From contig CAJTZD010000047.1 in NCBI GenBank assembly GCA_910584235.1, forward strand, positions 1 to 29,234: 29,234 nucleotides of DNA, written 5' to 3'. The translations under genes were made by a program, and so were the position numbers. The notes below the pieces were generated by a model, which searched no databases, was not told where the DNA came from, and worked only from the letters and a program-made list of their open reading frames with translations. Each line of letters opens with the position of its first letter. Within the stretch, counting starts at the first letter, position 1. Positions 9,362 to 16,597 of the stretch are shown here, in pieces. The DNA comes from an uncultured Acetatifactor sp. GTDB lineage: Bacteria > Bacillota > Clostridia > Lachnospirales > Lachnospiraceae.

Positions 9362-10885
9362 ATGATGAAAGCAAAAAAGATTGTGGCACTATTGGCAGGC
9401 GCGAGTCTTTGTGTTTCCATGCTGGCGGGCTGCGGTTCGGAGCCTGCTTCGAACAGTTCCGAGGCGTCGGACAGCACCCAGGAGAGCTCGGCACAGGAAT
9501 CCGGCTCAGGGGAGGCTGAGGATTCCGAGGAGTCCGAGGAGGAGCCCCGGCAGACGGGATCCACGGATCCCATGGAGATGATTCACCAGGGGTATTATTC
9601 CTGGACCTATCCGGTAGACGGCATGGACGACATGTGTGCATTCTTCCATTTCTATGAGGAGCAGCCGGTTCTGGGGGCTGTGTTCTATGCGGGCTTTGCC
9701 TGGAACCAGATTACTTATGCAGGGACCTACACAGTGGAGCAGACAGACTGCCCTTACAATGTCTGCTTTACCCGGGAGGACCAGATGGCAGACCCGGCCG
9801 TGTATACGGAGGGAACCGCTCCTTACACTGTGACATTTTTTGACTTCCAGGGCAATGAGCTGGGCAAGTGCGGATATGACGGGGAATTTCTCTATAACGA
9901 CTCCCCGGTGGACGGCACAGGCGGCGGCCCGGCCAAATATGCCCATGACACGGATGCGGCGTCAAAGTACGCGTCTACCTACGAGGCAGAGCTGGGAATC
10001 GCCTATCTGGACTTCGTGGCAGCAGAAGAGAAGACTTCCACATTGACCCTGTACCACAACGGCAGATATATGGACATGGTAAACATGATGGTGGAGGGTA
10101 CCTGGTCCATGGCTGAGGCGGCGGAGGGATATGAGTACACATTGACGCCGGATTCGTCTTCCGATACCGGGGCTGTGGTGGCCGTAGCGGCGGACGAGGC
10201 CACGGCTACTTATACGCCGGAGGGCGGCGAGGCCGTTGCCATGGTCAGCACCGTAAGCGCAGGTCCTAAGGCAGCTATGGAGATGAAAGGCACCACGCCC
10301 ATTCCCGGACAGGAAGTGGAGGCTGAGGTTGTGGGACAGCTTTTCGATGACGGCAATGTGAAAGTGACAGCTTCCGCGTTCGGCTCTGTGTTTGACCTGG
10401 ACGAGGGCACCTGGACCATGGGCGAGGACGGCTACACCATTACGTTCCAATTCAAGAACGCGGGAGAGCTGGTGTCGGGGCTGGGTGAGGCAGGCGCAGT
10501 GCTGCAGTACAAGGTGACCAGCGAGATCATGGGCGAGGTGGACACGGAGCTGGTGATTTCTATCGTGGAAAGCGGCGAGCCTAAGGCGGCCCTGCAGCTT
10601 AAGGGCGAAATCCCTGTCACCGAGGAGGCCAATGCCGATGTGGTGGGAGATATGTATGATGACGGAACCGTAAAGCTGGTGGCATCGGCCTTTGGCCAGG
10701 AGATGGAGCTGGATGCGGGCACCTGGGTCATGGGGGAGGACGGCTTTACCGTGACTTTTACCTTTGACAATGCAGGGGAGATTGTGTCTGCTGTAGGAGA
10801 AAGCGGCGCGGCTATTCAGTACAAGGCCACCCATGAGGTGCTGGGCGAGGTGGACACGGAACTTGTCATCTCTCCGGTAGAATAG
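9362..10885 (+). CDS. Lipoprotein with tandem ~100-residue repeats
   Basis: This 507-residue secreted lipoprotein has GGAGG 5 bases before ATG 9362. A signal peptide ends in MLAGC (Cys near residue 25), followed by a Ser/Glu-rich linker to about residue 65. The next region (about 70-200) is aromatic-rich. The C-terminal half has two near-identical modules of about 103 residues that share ASAFG, GTW-MGEDG, and GEVDTELVIS. A weaker third copy precedes them (about 210-305, with GTWSMAEAAEGYEYT). The DNA of the repeats is GC-rich and well kept, unlike the decayed AT-rich genes upstream. I do not recognise a characterised family. It looks like a lineage-specific surface lipoprotein, possibly binding a ligand. 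Confidence 0.85.
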   Translation: MMKAKKIVALLAGASLCVSMLAGCGSEPASNSSEASDSTQESSAQESGSGEAEDSEESEEEPRQTGSTDPMEMIHQGYYSWTYPVDGMDDMCAFFHFYEEQPVLGAVFYAGFAWNQITYAGTYTVEQTDCPYNVCFTREDQMADPAVYTEGTAPYTVTFFDFQGNELGKCGYDGEFLYNDSPVDGTGGGPAKYAHDTDAASKYASTYEAELGIAYLDFVAAEEKTSTLTLYHNGRYMDMVNMMVEGTWSMAEAAEGYEYTLTPDSSSDTGAVVAVAADEATATYTPEGGEAVAMVSTVSAGPKAAMEMKGTTPIPGQEVEAEVVGQLFDDGNVKVTASAFGSVFDLDEGTWTMGEDGYTITFQFKNAGELVSGLGEAGAVLQYKVTSEIMGEVDTELVISIVESGEPKAALQLKGEIPVTEEANADVVGDMYDDGTVKLVASAFGQEMELDAGTWVMGEDGFTVTFTFDNAGEIVSAVGESGAAIQYKATHEVLGEVDTELVISPVE

Positions 10886-10980
10886 AATCAGGACGGCAGG
10901 CATTTCGCCTTTGGGGGATTGGGGATTTTCGGGCTGGTGGAGGTAAAAATCCATCATGAAAGGATAATCTGTCATGGGTT

Positions 10981-11139
10981 TCATTCCACGCAACTTGCTG
11001 CCAACAGAATTTTACCGGGCAGGGCGAGATTGGGGCAAATATCCCACAGCTTTTTGCCGGACAATTTATACTGCTTAACGATTTCACTTGCCGTAAAACC
11101 AGACTGCATAAAGCTGACTGGTTCAATCGCATAGTTACA
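10981..11139 (-). pseudogene. Unrecognised gene tail (5' truncated remnant)
   Basis: The minus strand is open for 52 codons with protein-like sequence (for example GFTASEIVKQYKLSGKKLW) ending at a TGA. A stop lies directly upstream and there is no start with a ribosome site, so it looks like the end of a lost gene. It lies in the 270-base gap between the repeat lipoprotein and the AraC remnant, where I see nothing else. Confidence 0.3.
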
Positions 11140-11156
11140 TTAGGTAGTATTCAGCG

Positions 11157-11947
11157 TTATGCAGTATAATGTGGGAAGAAGTCTGTGACTTTCTCCTGCT
11201 CTCTGTACCGCCTGGGGGAGAGGCCAGTGTACTCTTTGAAGACAGCGCCGAAATAACTCTGGGAATGGAAGCACAGGTACTGGGCGATGGCGGCGATGGG
11301 GATGTCGGAGTATTTCAGCATATTTTCCGCCGCCTGGATGCGCCTGCGGCTGGTGTATTCGGCGATGCCCATATTTTCATATTCTTTGAATTTTCGGGAG
11401 AGATAGGAGGGATTGACGCCTATCTCTTTTGCCATGGATTCCAGGGTAAATTCCTTGTTGAGGTGAGTGGCGATGTAGTCCTTTGCCTGTTCCAGATAGG
11501 AAATCCGGGCGCGCTCCCTGCGTCGGTCCCGGACGGCTTTGGCGAAGCCGAACCGGACTTCCTCCAAAAGGGAAAGGATGTCCCTGGGGGTGAGGCATTT
11601 GGCCAGCCGCTGGAGGTACACGTCGGAGATGGAATAGGCGGTGTCTGTGTCCAGGCCGCCCTCCACGGCAGCCCTTGTGGCCAGGGTGACGAAAGAGCAG
11701 CAGGCGTACTCCAGCTGCTTAAAAGGGGAATCGGACATTTTCCCCAGCCGTTTCAGGTCCTCCGAACTGGCTTTGGCGTAGGAGGCTTCCAGGGCCTCCA
11801 GATTGCCGGTGCGGATCTGCTCCAGCAGAATCTGCTCCTCCAGGTAGGAGACGTGGGCGTCATTGTTCTCACTGCGCTCCAGCATGTACTGCTGGATTCG
11901 TCTGCTGCGGGCGGGATTGGTTCGGGAAAGAGATTCCGCGTGCTCCC
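11157..11947 (-). pseudogene. AraC-family regulator, N-terminally truncated
   Basis: The C-terminal half of an AraC/XylS regulator is intact: two helix-turn-helix units lie in the last 100 residues (FTLESMAKEIGVNPSYLSRK and IAAIAQYLCFHSQSYFGAVF), with the SPRRYR end typical of the family. An internal ATG at 11885 gives 242 residues, but the coding frame continues upstream through SRRIQQYMLERSENNDAH to about 11947, where it meets GH3 sequence on the other strand. Full-length relatives have a further sensing domain and about 400 residues. The gene therefore lost its N-terminal half and its promoter. A shortened DNA-binding protein could still be made if some start is used. Confidence 0.75.
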
Positions 11948-11950
11948 GGG

Positions 11951-13256
11951 ATAGCTGCTGCGCTGGAGGAGAAAGCGAGCCTGTGCTCCGGCAGGGACTT
12001 TTGGCACAGCCAGAATGTGGACAGAGTGGGCATCCCCTCTGCCATGATGTGTGACGGCCCTCACGGCCTGCGCAAACAAAAAGGGGAGGGGGACCACCTG
12101 GGCATCAATGTAAGCATAGAGACCGTGTGCTATCCCACAGCCTCCGCCCTTGCGGCCTCCTTTGACAGAACGCTGCTCCATGACCTGGGGGAGACCCTGG
12201 GGGAGGAATGCCAGGCGGAGGATGTGGCCATGCTGCTGGGGCCTGGCCTGAACATGAAGCGAAGCCCCCTGTGCGGTCGGAACTTCGAGTATTTTTCCGA
12301 GGATCCTTATCTGGCGGGAGAGCTGGGGGCGTCCTACATCCAGGGACTTGCCCATGGAACTGCCCTGGGCGGATAAGGCGGGCGCTATCCTGTGCATGTA
12401 CCTGGGCGGTGAGCGCGTGGGGGAGGCAGCGGTAAAGCTTTTGACCGGCGCGGAGAACCCCGGCGGAAAGCTGGCGGAGACCTGGCTCCTGAGGCTGGAG
12501 GACAATCCCTCCTACTTGAACTTCCCCGGGGTGGACGGCCAGGTGAACTACCGGGAAGACATCTACATTGGCTATCGCTATTACGATAAAAAAGACATGA
12601 AAGTACGGTTCCCCTTTGGCCATGGCCTCTCCTACACCCGGTTCCAGTACAGCGACCTGGGGCTGGATAAGACGTCCATGGAGGATACGGACAGCCTCAC
12701 CGTGACCTGTAAGGTAAAAAATGTGGGCAAAGTGGCCGGAAAGGAGGCGGTGCAGCTCTACATTCGGGAGAAAACTCCCTTTGCCAGCCGTCCCATTAGA
12801 GAACTGAAAGGATTTGAAAAGATAGAACTTCAGCCCGGTCAGGAAAAGGAAGTGCGCTTTACTCTGGATAAGAGAAGCTTTGCCTACTATGAAGTCAAGC
12901 TTCACGACTGGTATGTGGAGAGCGGGGAATATGTGGTGGAAATCGGCGCTTCCAGCCGGGATATCCGCCTAAGCGCTGACGTACAGATCCAGGGCACCAG
13001 GGAAATCCCTATGACTTTCACCTATGAATCCACAGTGGGAGATTTGTTAAAGACCGCCAGAGGGCGCGCTTTTGTGGAGCAGATGACGGCGGGGAGCGAC
13101 AAGGAATCCATCCAGAAAGACACGGAAGCCATGGGCGAGGGCAGCGCGAAGATGGCCCAGAGGATGATGTTTGAGATGCCCCTGCGGTCCATTGTATCCT
13201 TTGGCCGGATGACCATGGAGCAACTGGACGGACTGCTGGCCTCCTTAAACGCCTGA
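11951..13256 (+). pseudogene. GH3 beta-glucosidase-like gene, with 5' deletion and large internal deletion
   Basis: Sequence begins abruptly inside a GH3 N-terminus (LEEKASLCSGRDFWH) with no start codon. It continues through DGPHGLRKQ and GPGLNMKRSPLCGRNFEYFS, then hits a stop at 12374-12376. From about 12348 another frame carries on with PMELPWADKAGAIL and MYLGGERVGEAAVKLLTG, FPFGHGLSYT and the fibronectin-III-like C-terminal domain, ending at 13256. The missing middle, roughly 300 or more residues, includes the SDW region with the catalytic nucleophile and any PA14 insert. The enzyme cannot be active. The gene was probably controlled by the divergent AraC gene. An ATG at 12348 opens 302 codons but gives only the non-catalytic part. 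Confidence 0.8.
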
Positions 13257-13263
13257 TGGTTTC

Positions 13264-13318
13264 GTCAAAAACTGCCGCCATTGGGAGGATATGTTTCCCC
13301 AATGGGGCAGTTTTTGAC
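13264..13318. terminator. Bidirectional terminator
   Basis: A long inverted repeat pairs gtcaaaaactgcc-gccattggg with ccccaatgg-ggcagtttttgac. The A-rich and T-rich flanks let it work on both strands. It lies between the convergent GH3 remnant and the membrane protein gene on the minus strand; the minus-strand gene's stop overlaps its right edge. Confidence 0.85.
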
Positions 13319-13923
13319 TAGGGTGTAATCTGATACTCATCCTCCAGCCCGTCAGGAATCTGGGTTACGGTAATCTCTTTCAGCAAAATGGCGCCGCCGT
13401 CCATGGGAAGCCAGCTTACCAGCCACTGGTTGGTAGGGTATTCCTGGTAGGCACTGATGCGGTCGTCAGTATCTCCGTTCAGGAAGCCAATCTGGGCTCC
13501 GCAGTCGCTTTTGGATACCACGCAGAAAGGCACGTAAGTCCGGTCTTCCCAGACCACGGCCTGGGCACCGTCTATCTCTATCGTTCCCATGTCCACCAGC
13601 TTATCGGAGCCGCCGCCCATGCTCATCCAGCAGAGGGCCACCATGGCGGCCTCTAGGAGGAGGCGGATGATATGGTGGTGAATATGTACCTTTTTCAGGC
13701 GGATGCCGTTTAACAGGGCGCCTGCGGAAATGCAAAGCATCCCAATGACCAGGAGGGGCAGCAGGCTGCGGTTTTGGATTAGGTACAGCAGCGCATATCC
13801 CAAAACCAGCAGGCTTCCTGCTCCGGTGCACAGGGAGGAAGCGTTTAGGCTGTGCTGCTTCCAAAGGGCAAACAGCATCAGCGCGGCGTAGAATAGAACC
13901 AGAATCAGTCCAATGATTTTCAT
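13318..13923 (-). CDS. Hypothetical membrane protein
   Basis: This protein of about 201 residues starts at the second ATG (13923), which is correctly spaced from a GAAAGGA site; the ATG at 13929 lies too close to it. Four hydrophobic segments occupy residues 1-105 (ends near 20, 50, 70 and 100), with KKVHIHHH between the third and fourth. The last 95 residues are soluble and contain AVVWEDRTYVPFCVVSK, a stretch like those in copper-amine-oxidase-type or secreted accessory domains. I do not recognise a named family. It is convergent with the GH3 remnant and downstream of the YozG-like gene, though about 100 bases separate them. Confidence 0.7.
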   Translation of the reverse strand: MKIIGLILVLFYAALMLFALWKQHSLNASSLCTGAGSLLVLGYALLYLIQNRSLLPLLVIGMLCISAGALLNGIRLKKVHIHHHIIRLLLEAAMVALCWMSMGGGSDKLVDMGTIEIDGAQAVVWEDRTYVPFCVVSKSDCGAQIGFLNGDTDDRISAYQEYPTNQWLVSWLPMDGGAILLKEITVTQIPDGLEDEYQITP

Positions 13924-14022
13924 TATCATATCCTTTCTTTTCTATGCGCAGGTTCGCATATGGAAATTTTCCGTCAGGGCGGCATGGGGGCCGCGCGGCG
14001 AGTTGTGGGGAAATGCATTCTG

Positions 14023-14283
14023 CTAATGAATTTGGGTAGTGTCCGATTGCTCCGTCTCCCGAGGAGACGGGGTCTCACTTTCCCTCTTATATTCCAAAAT
14101 ATCCCCGGGCTGGCAGTCCAGCACATTGCAGATGGCCTCCAGAGTGGAAAACCGGATGGCGCTGATTTTCCCTGTCTTCATTTTGGACAGATTCACATTG
14201 GCCACCCCCACCTTTTCCGACAACTCTTTCAGGGACATTTTCCTGTCCGCCATCACCCGGTCCAGTCTCATGATAATCGGCAT
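14023..14283 (-). CDS. YozG-like HTH regulator (Cro/CI type)
   Basis: An 86-residue DNA-binding protein with one helix-turn-helix (MSLKELSEKVGVANVNLSKM) and the conserved segment FSTLEAICNVLDCQPGDILE, the hallmark of the small YozG/HTH_26 regulators. A GAGGTGA site sits just upstream of ATG 14283, and the gene follows the DUF2975 gene by 9 bases, so they are co-transcribed. Pairs of this regulator with a DUF2975 membrane protein are common in Firmicutes. The last 20 residues are a Ser/Thr/Glu tail not needed for the fold. Confidence 0.9.
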   Translation of the reverse strand: MPIIMRLDRVMADRKMSLKELSEKVGVANVNLSKMKTGKISAIRFSTLEAICNVLDCQPGDILEYKRESETPSPRETEQSDTTQIH

Positions 14284-14292
14284 GTCATCACC

Positions 14293-14835
14293 TCACAAAG
14301 TTTCGTCCGACAACTGCTGCAAATCGCATCCATAGGCAAAAATCAGGGAGAGGCAGTAGAGCGCCAGCCCCATTACCAGTCCGGTGAGGTTTACGTTCCA
14401 GCCCGGTGCGCCGATGGTATAGTAGTCAACCAGGGAATCGGAGCAGCTGCCCAAAAGGCCTAAAAGGATGCAGACCACCGCGGTTTTTCGGATGAGAACG
14501 GCATTTGCCCGGGTGAACGGCAGACCGTCCGCGGCAATGTTGCGAAAGATGGAATATACGAAAAACAGTATAAAAGTAATCAATACGGCATCCGCCAGCA
14601 TAAATACGAACAAGAGGAGCAGGGAGTCGGGGGCCATGCGGATGGTGGTGCCGTTGCTGGCCGTGACGTCAAAGGCGGAGAGGAAAGAGGCTTTGGTCTC
14701 GCCAACCGAGAAGAGAAGAATGCAGATTGCAAACAGGGCCAGGGCCGCCACGGCGGCGGACACCAGGCTCCCGGCTCTGAGGATGAGGGCGGCCTTTTTT
14801 CCTGCGGTCTGGATTTTTTGCTGTGTTTGGTTCAT
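14293..14835 (-). CDS. DUF2975 membrane protein
   Basis: A 180-residue protein with four membrane helices (about 20-45, 75-100, 120-140 and 150-170). I chose ATG 14835 because AGGAGGAT lies just upstream; the frame could extend to 14940 but that part holds the promoter. Near the end are the typical FxRANAVLIRKTA and YGCDLQQLSDETL stretches. It is the first gene of an operon with the YozG-like regulator. The pair's biological role is not known to me. Confidence 0.88.
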   Translation of the reverse strand: MNQTQQKIQTAGKKAALILRAGSLVSAAVAALALFAICILLFSVGETKASFLSAFDVTASNGTTIRMAPDSLLLLFVFMLADAVLITFILFFVYSIFRNIAADGLPFTRANAVLIRKTAVVCILLGLLGSCSDSLVDYYTIGAPGWNVNLTGLVMGLALYCLSLIFAYGCDLQQLSDETL

Positions 14836-14877
14836 AGGGGATCCTCCTGGGTTCATTGGGATGTGTTCTTGTGAAAG

Positions 14878-14906
14878 AGTATACATCTGGAGGAAACGAT
14901 TGTCAA
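14878..14906 (-). promoter_or_regulatory. Near-consensus promoter for the DUF2975/YozG-like operon
   Basis: On the minus strand, TTGACA (14906-14901) and TATACT (14883-14878) are separated by exactly 17 bases. The start codon lies 43 bases downstream. The match to the housekeeping consensus is strong. Confidence 0.85.
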
Positions 14907-15280
14907 CTATTTTTTTATGTTTATCGTTAATTTCCGCCAACTTTTCTGGCTTATAGGTTCCATGGAAACCACTTCCAAAACCGTACCGGCATAGTAGGCC
15001 CTGGCGGCTGCCTCCGCCGCAGACAGACTGTCTTCATCGGACACCGGCCCCCTGTAAGAGGGATCCAGGAGCATTCGCTCCTCCGGGGAGAGGCTGCTGT
15101 CCCCGGCTGCCCCGGCATCCGGGGCAGGGCCCACAGCCTCATAGAGCCAGTATGCCCCGTTTATTTCCACCACGATATGGAGGCCGTACTGTCGGGACGT
15201 CTGACGAAAGCGTCGTCATCGGTGATTTTGTAGTCGTGGAAAGCGGCAAAGAATGTGCCGTCATCCAAAAGGGACACTGC
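14907..15280 (-). pseudogene. Frameshifted remnant of an unrecognised clostridial protein
   Basis: Two minus-strand frames each carry sensible protein. Frame one (15280 to 15161) reads DDGTFFAAFHDYKITDDDAF. Frame two (from about 15200 down to 14907) reads YGLHIVVEINGAYWLYEAV, then AAARAYYAGTVLEVVSMEP. They fit one after another with a frameshift near 15195-15210. The end (KSWRKLTINIKK) runs into the promoter of the next operon, so the C-terminus is probably lost too. The upstream edge coincides with the 19-bp repeat element at 15281. Such secreted-domain sequences occur in lipoproteins of this group, but I cannot name it. Confidence 0.5.
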
Positions 15281-15337
15281 ATTCCAATGGAAGAAGAGCA
15301 TTCCATGGCAAACGTTAGCGACCGTCAATTTGGATTG
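15281..15337. repeat. 19-bp repeat element copy with conserved flank
   Basis: Bases 15287-15305 are the exact 19-mer atggaagaagagcattcca, preceded by the end of another unit (attcca). A flank beginning tggcaaacgttagcgaccg follows. The same 19-mer is tandem at 29181-29234, and a diverged copy with the same flank (24 of 32 bases) is at 27335-27385. The 200 bases from here to the next gene hold nothing else I can support. Confidence 0.8.
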
Positions 15338-15494
15338 ATGTTTTAGGGGTTATATGGTAAAGTTTAGGGTAGTCGCAATGCCGTTGGCAGAAAGGAGGGG
15401 CTATACGGCTATAACCAAATTCTGTGCTACGGAGTGGCTTTCTTTCAAAAGCAGGCCAAAGTGAAAAAATTACAGAAAGTATAGAGGAGAAAAT

Positions 15495-15986
15495 ATGTTC
15501 CGAGAACTTCGCAGAAAAAAGCAGGAGCTGCCGCCTGAAGAGAGCATGGATATTTTAAGGAAAGGGACATCGGGGGTCCTGGCCCTGTCCGGCCATGAGG
15601 GTTACCCTTACGCCGTTCCCATCAGCTATGTGTACATGGACTCAAAACTGTATTTCCATGGGGCAAAAACCGGGCATAAGATAGACGCAGTCAAGAGGCA
15701 GGACAAAGCCTCTTTCTGCGTGATTGCCCAGGATAAGGTGATCCCTGAGAAGTACACGACCGCCTACAGAAGTGTAATTGTCTTTGGCAGAATCCGCATA
15801 CTGGAAGAGGAGACGGAAATCAAAAAGGCAGTGGAAGCGCTGGCTGTAAAATACCATCCGAACGGAGATGAGGAGGGGCGGCAGAGGGAAGTGGAGAAAT
15901 TCCGGGAGACCCTGTGCATGATGGAGCTGGATATTGAGCATATCTGCGGAAAAGAGGGACTTGAGCTGCTACGAGAAAGGCAGTAG
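15495..15986 (+). CDS. Pyridoxamine 5'-phosphate oxidase-like flavoprotein (NimA-like family)
   Basis: A 163-residue soluble protein with GAGGAG 7 bases before the ATG. It has the split-barrel pattern of FMN-binding PNPOx-like proteins: GTSGVLALSGHEGYPYAVPI near residues 25-45, then YFHGAKTGHKIDAVKR near 55-72, and a C-terminal MELDIEHICGKEG. The HGA-x-GHK segment is typical of the NimA/5-nitroimidazole-reductase branch. Members use FMN with NAD(P)H or other reductants; the real substrate is unknown. It appears to be a single-gene unit. Confidence 0.85.
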   Translation: MFRELRRKKQELPPEESMDILRKGTSGVLALSGHEGYPYAVPISYVYMDSKLYFHGAKTGHKIDAVKRQDKASFCVIAQDKVIPEKYTTAYRSVIVFGRIRILEEETEIKKAVEALAVKYHPNGDEEGRQREVEKFRETLCMMELDIEHICGKEGLELLRERQ

Positions 15987-16019
15987 TAATCATGACCACG
16001 AATAATTTTGCAATAGATT

Positions 16020-16049
16020 TTGAAATATGACATGCAGATGTCATATTAT
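16020..16049 (+). promoter_or_regulatory. Promoter with a perfect palindrome in the spacer
   Basis: TTGAAA (16020-16025) and TATTAT (16044-16049) are 18 bases apart. The perfect inverted repeat aatatgacat-gcag-atgtcatatt (16024-16047) spans the spacer and touches both boxes. Such placement suggests repressor or MerR-type control of the zinc-ribbon gene at 16171. Confidence 0.6.
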
Positions 16050-16170
16050 ACGGCGTATGATAGACTTATTCCTGACAGGGACAGGCGGAGCAGCCGGCAT
16101 ACCGCCTCTTGCCCTGAGCCGGAAGAGAACACAAAATCCATTGCAAAAAGAAACCCAGGAGGAAGACATC

Positions 16171-16446
16171 ATGGAAAACAACACCAAACAGGAACTGAAA
16201 ATCTGCCAGAGCTGCGGCATGCCCATGCAGGAGGACCAGTACGGAACCAACCAGGACGGCAGCCGAAACGAGACCTATTGCTGCTACTGTTACAAGGACG
16301 GGGCCTTTGCCCAGGACTGCACTTTGGATGAGATGATAGATTTCTGCGCGCCCTTTGAGGTGGAGGGCGGCCGTGCGAAGACCCTGGAAGAGGCCAAAGC
16401 CATGCTGGGAAAATACTTCCCTACGCTGGAGCGCTGGAGGGCATAA
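16171..16446 (+). CDS. Small putative zinc-ribbon protein
   Basis: A 91-residue protein. ATG 16171 has AGGAGGA 6 bases upstream, while the longer frame from 16027 would overlap the promoter. Cysteines in CQSCGMPM (residues 11-18) and CCYCYKDG (38-45) form a four-cysteine zinc site of the putative zinc-ribbon type. The C-terminal half is helical (TLDEMIDFC, EEAKAMLGKYFPTLERW). Such proteins often accompany MerR- or effector-type regulators and are possible regulators or chaperones; the exact role is unknown. Confidence 0.85.
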   Translation: MENNTKQELKICQSCGMPMQEDQYGTNQDGSRNETYCCYCYKDGAFAQDCTLDEMIDFCAPFEVEGGRAKTLEEAKAMLGKYFPTLERWRA

Positions 16447-16518
16447 AAAGGATGGGCCGGGACATGCTTTCTGTGTTCCGGCCGTGTTTTTCGCAGGAAA
16501 TCCCTACACAGAGAAAAG

Positions 16519-16537
16519 TTTGAAAGTTCCTTTCAAA
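16519..16537. promoter_or_regulatory. Perfect 19-bp palindrome, possible operator
   Basis: tttgaaag-ttc-ctttcaaa is an 8-bp perfect inverted repeat, 61 bases before the Fpg-like gene. A second small palindrome, gcgcgc-caga-gcgcgc, lies at 16551-16566. The first resembles a dimeric repressor site. No regulator is adjacent on this side. Confidence 0.4.
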
Positions 16538-16597
16538 TATTGATTGGTATGCGCGCCAGAGCGCGCTAGGGGTATAAGAATGAGAGAGGAGACAGCC

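Noticed and set aside
9962..10993. Minus-strand open frame of 343 codons across the repeat lipoprotein
   Set aside because: It mirrors the plus-strand gene, has His/Leu-rich unnatural composition and no ribosome site; the plus-strand gene has a signal peptide and lipobox.
13703..13891. Plus-strand frame opposite the minus-strand membrane protein
   Set aside because: Antisense of four clear membrane helices with a good minus-strand ribosome site.
15377..15463. Short plus-strand frame beginning MPLAERRGYTAITKF
   Set aside because: 28 codons, no ribosome site at a proper distance, no recognisable family; treated as chance.
16551..16566. gcgcgc-caga-gcgcgc palindrome
   Set aside because: Only 6-bp arms of simple composition with no context; too weak for a separate feature.
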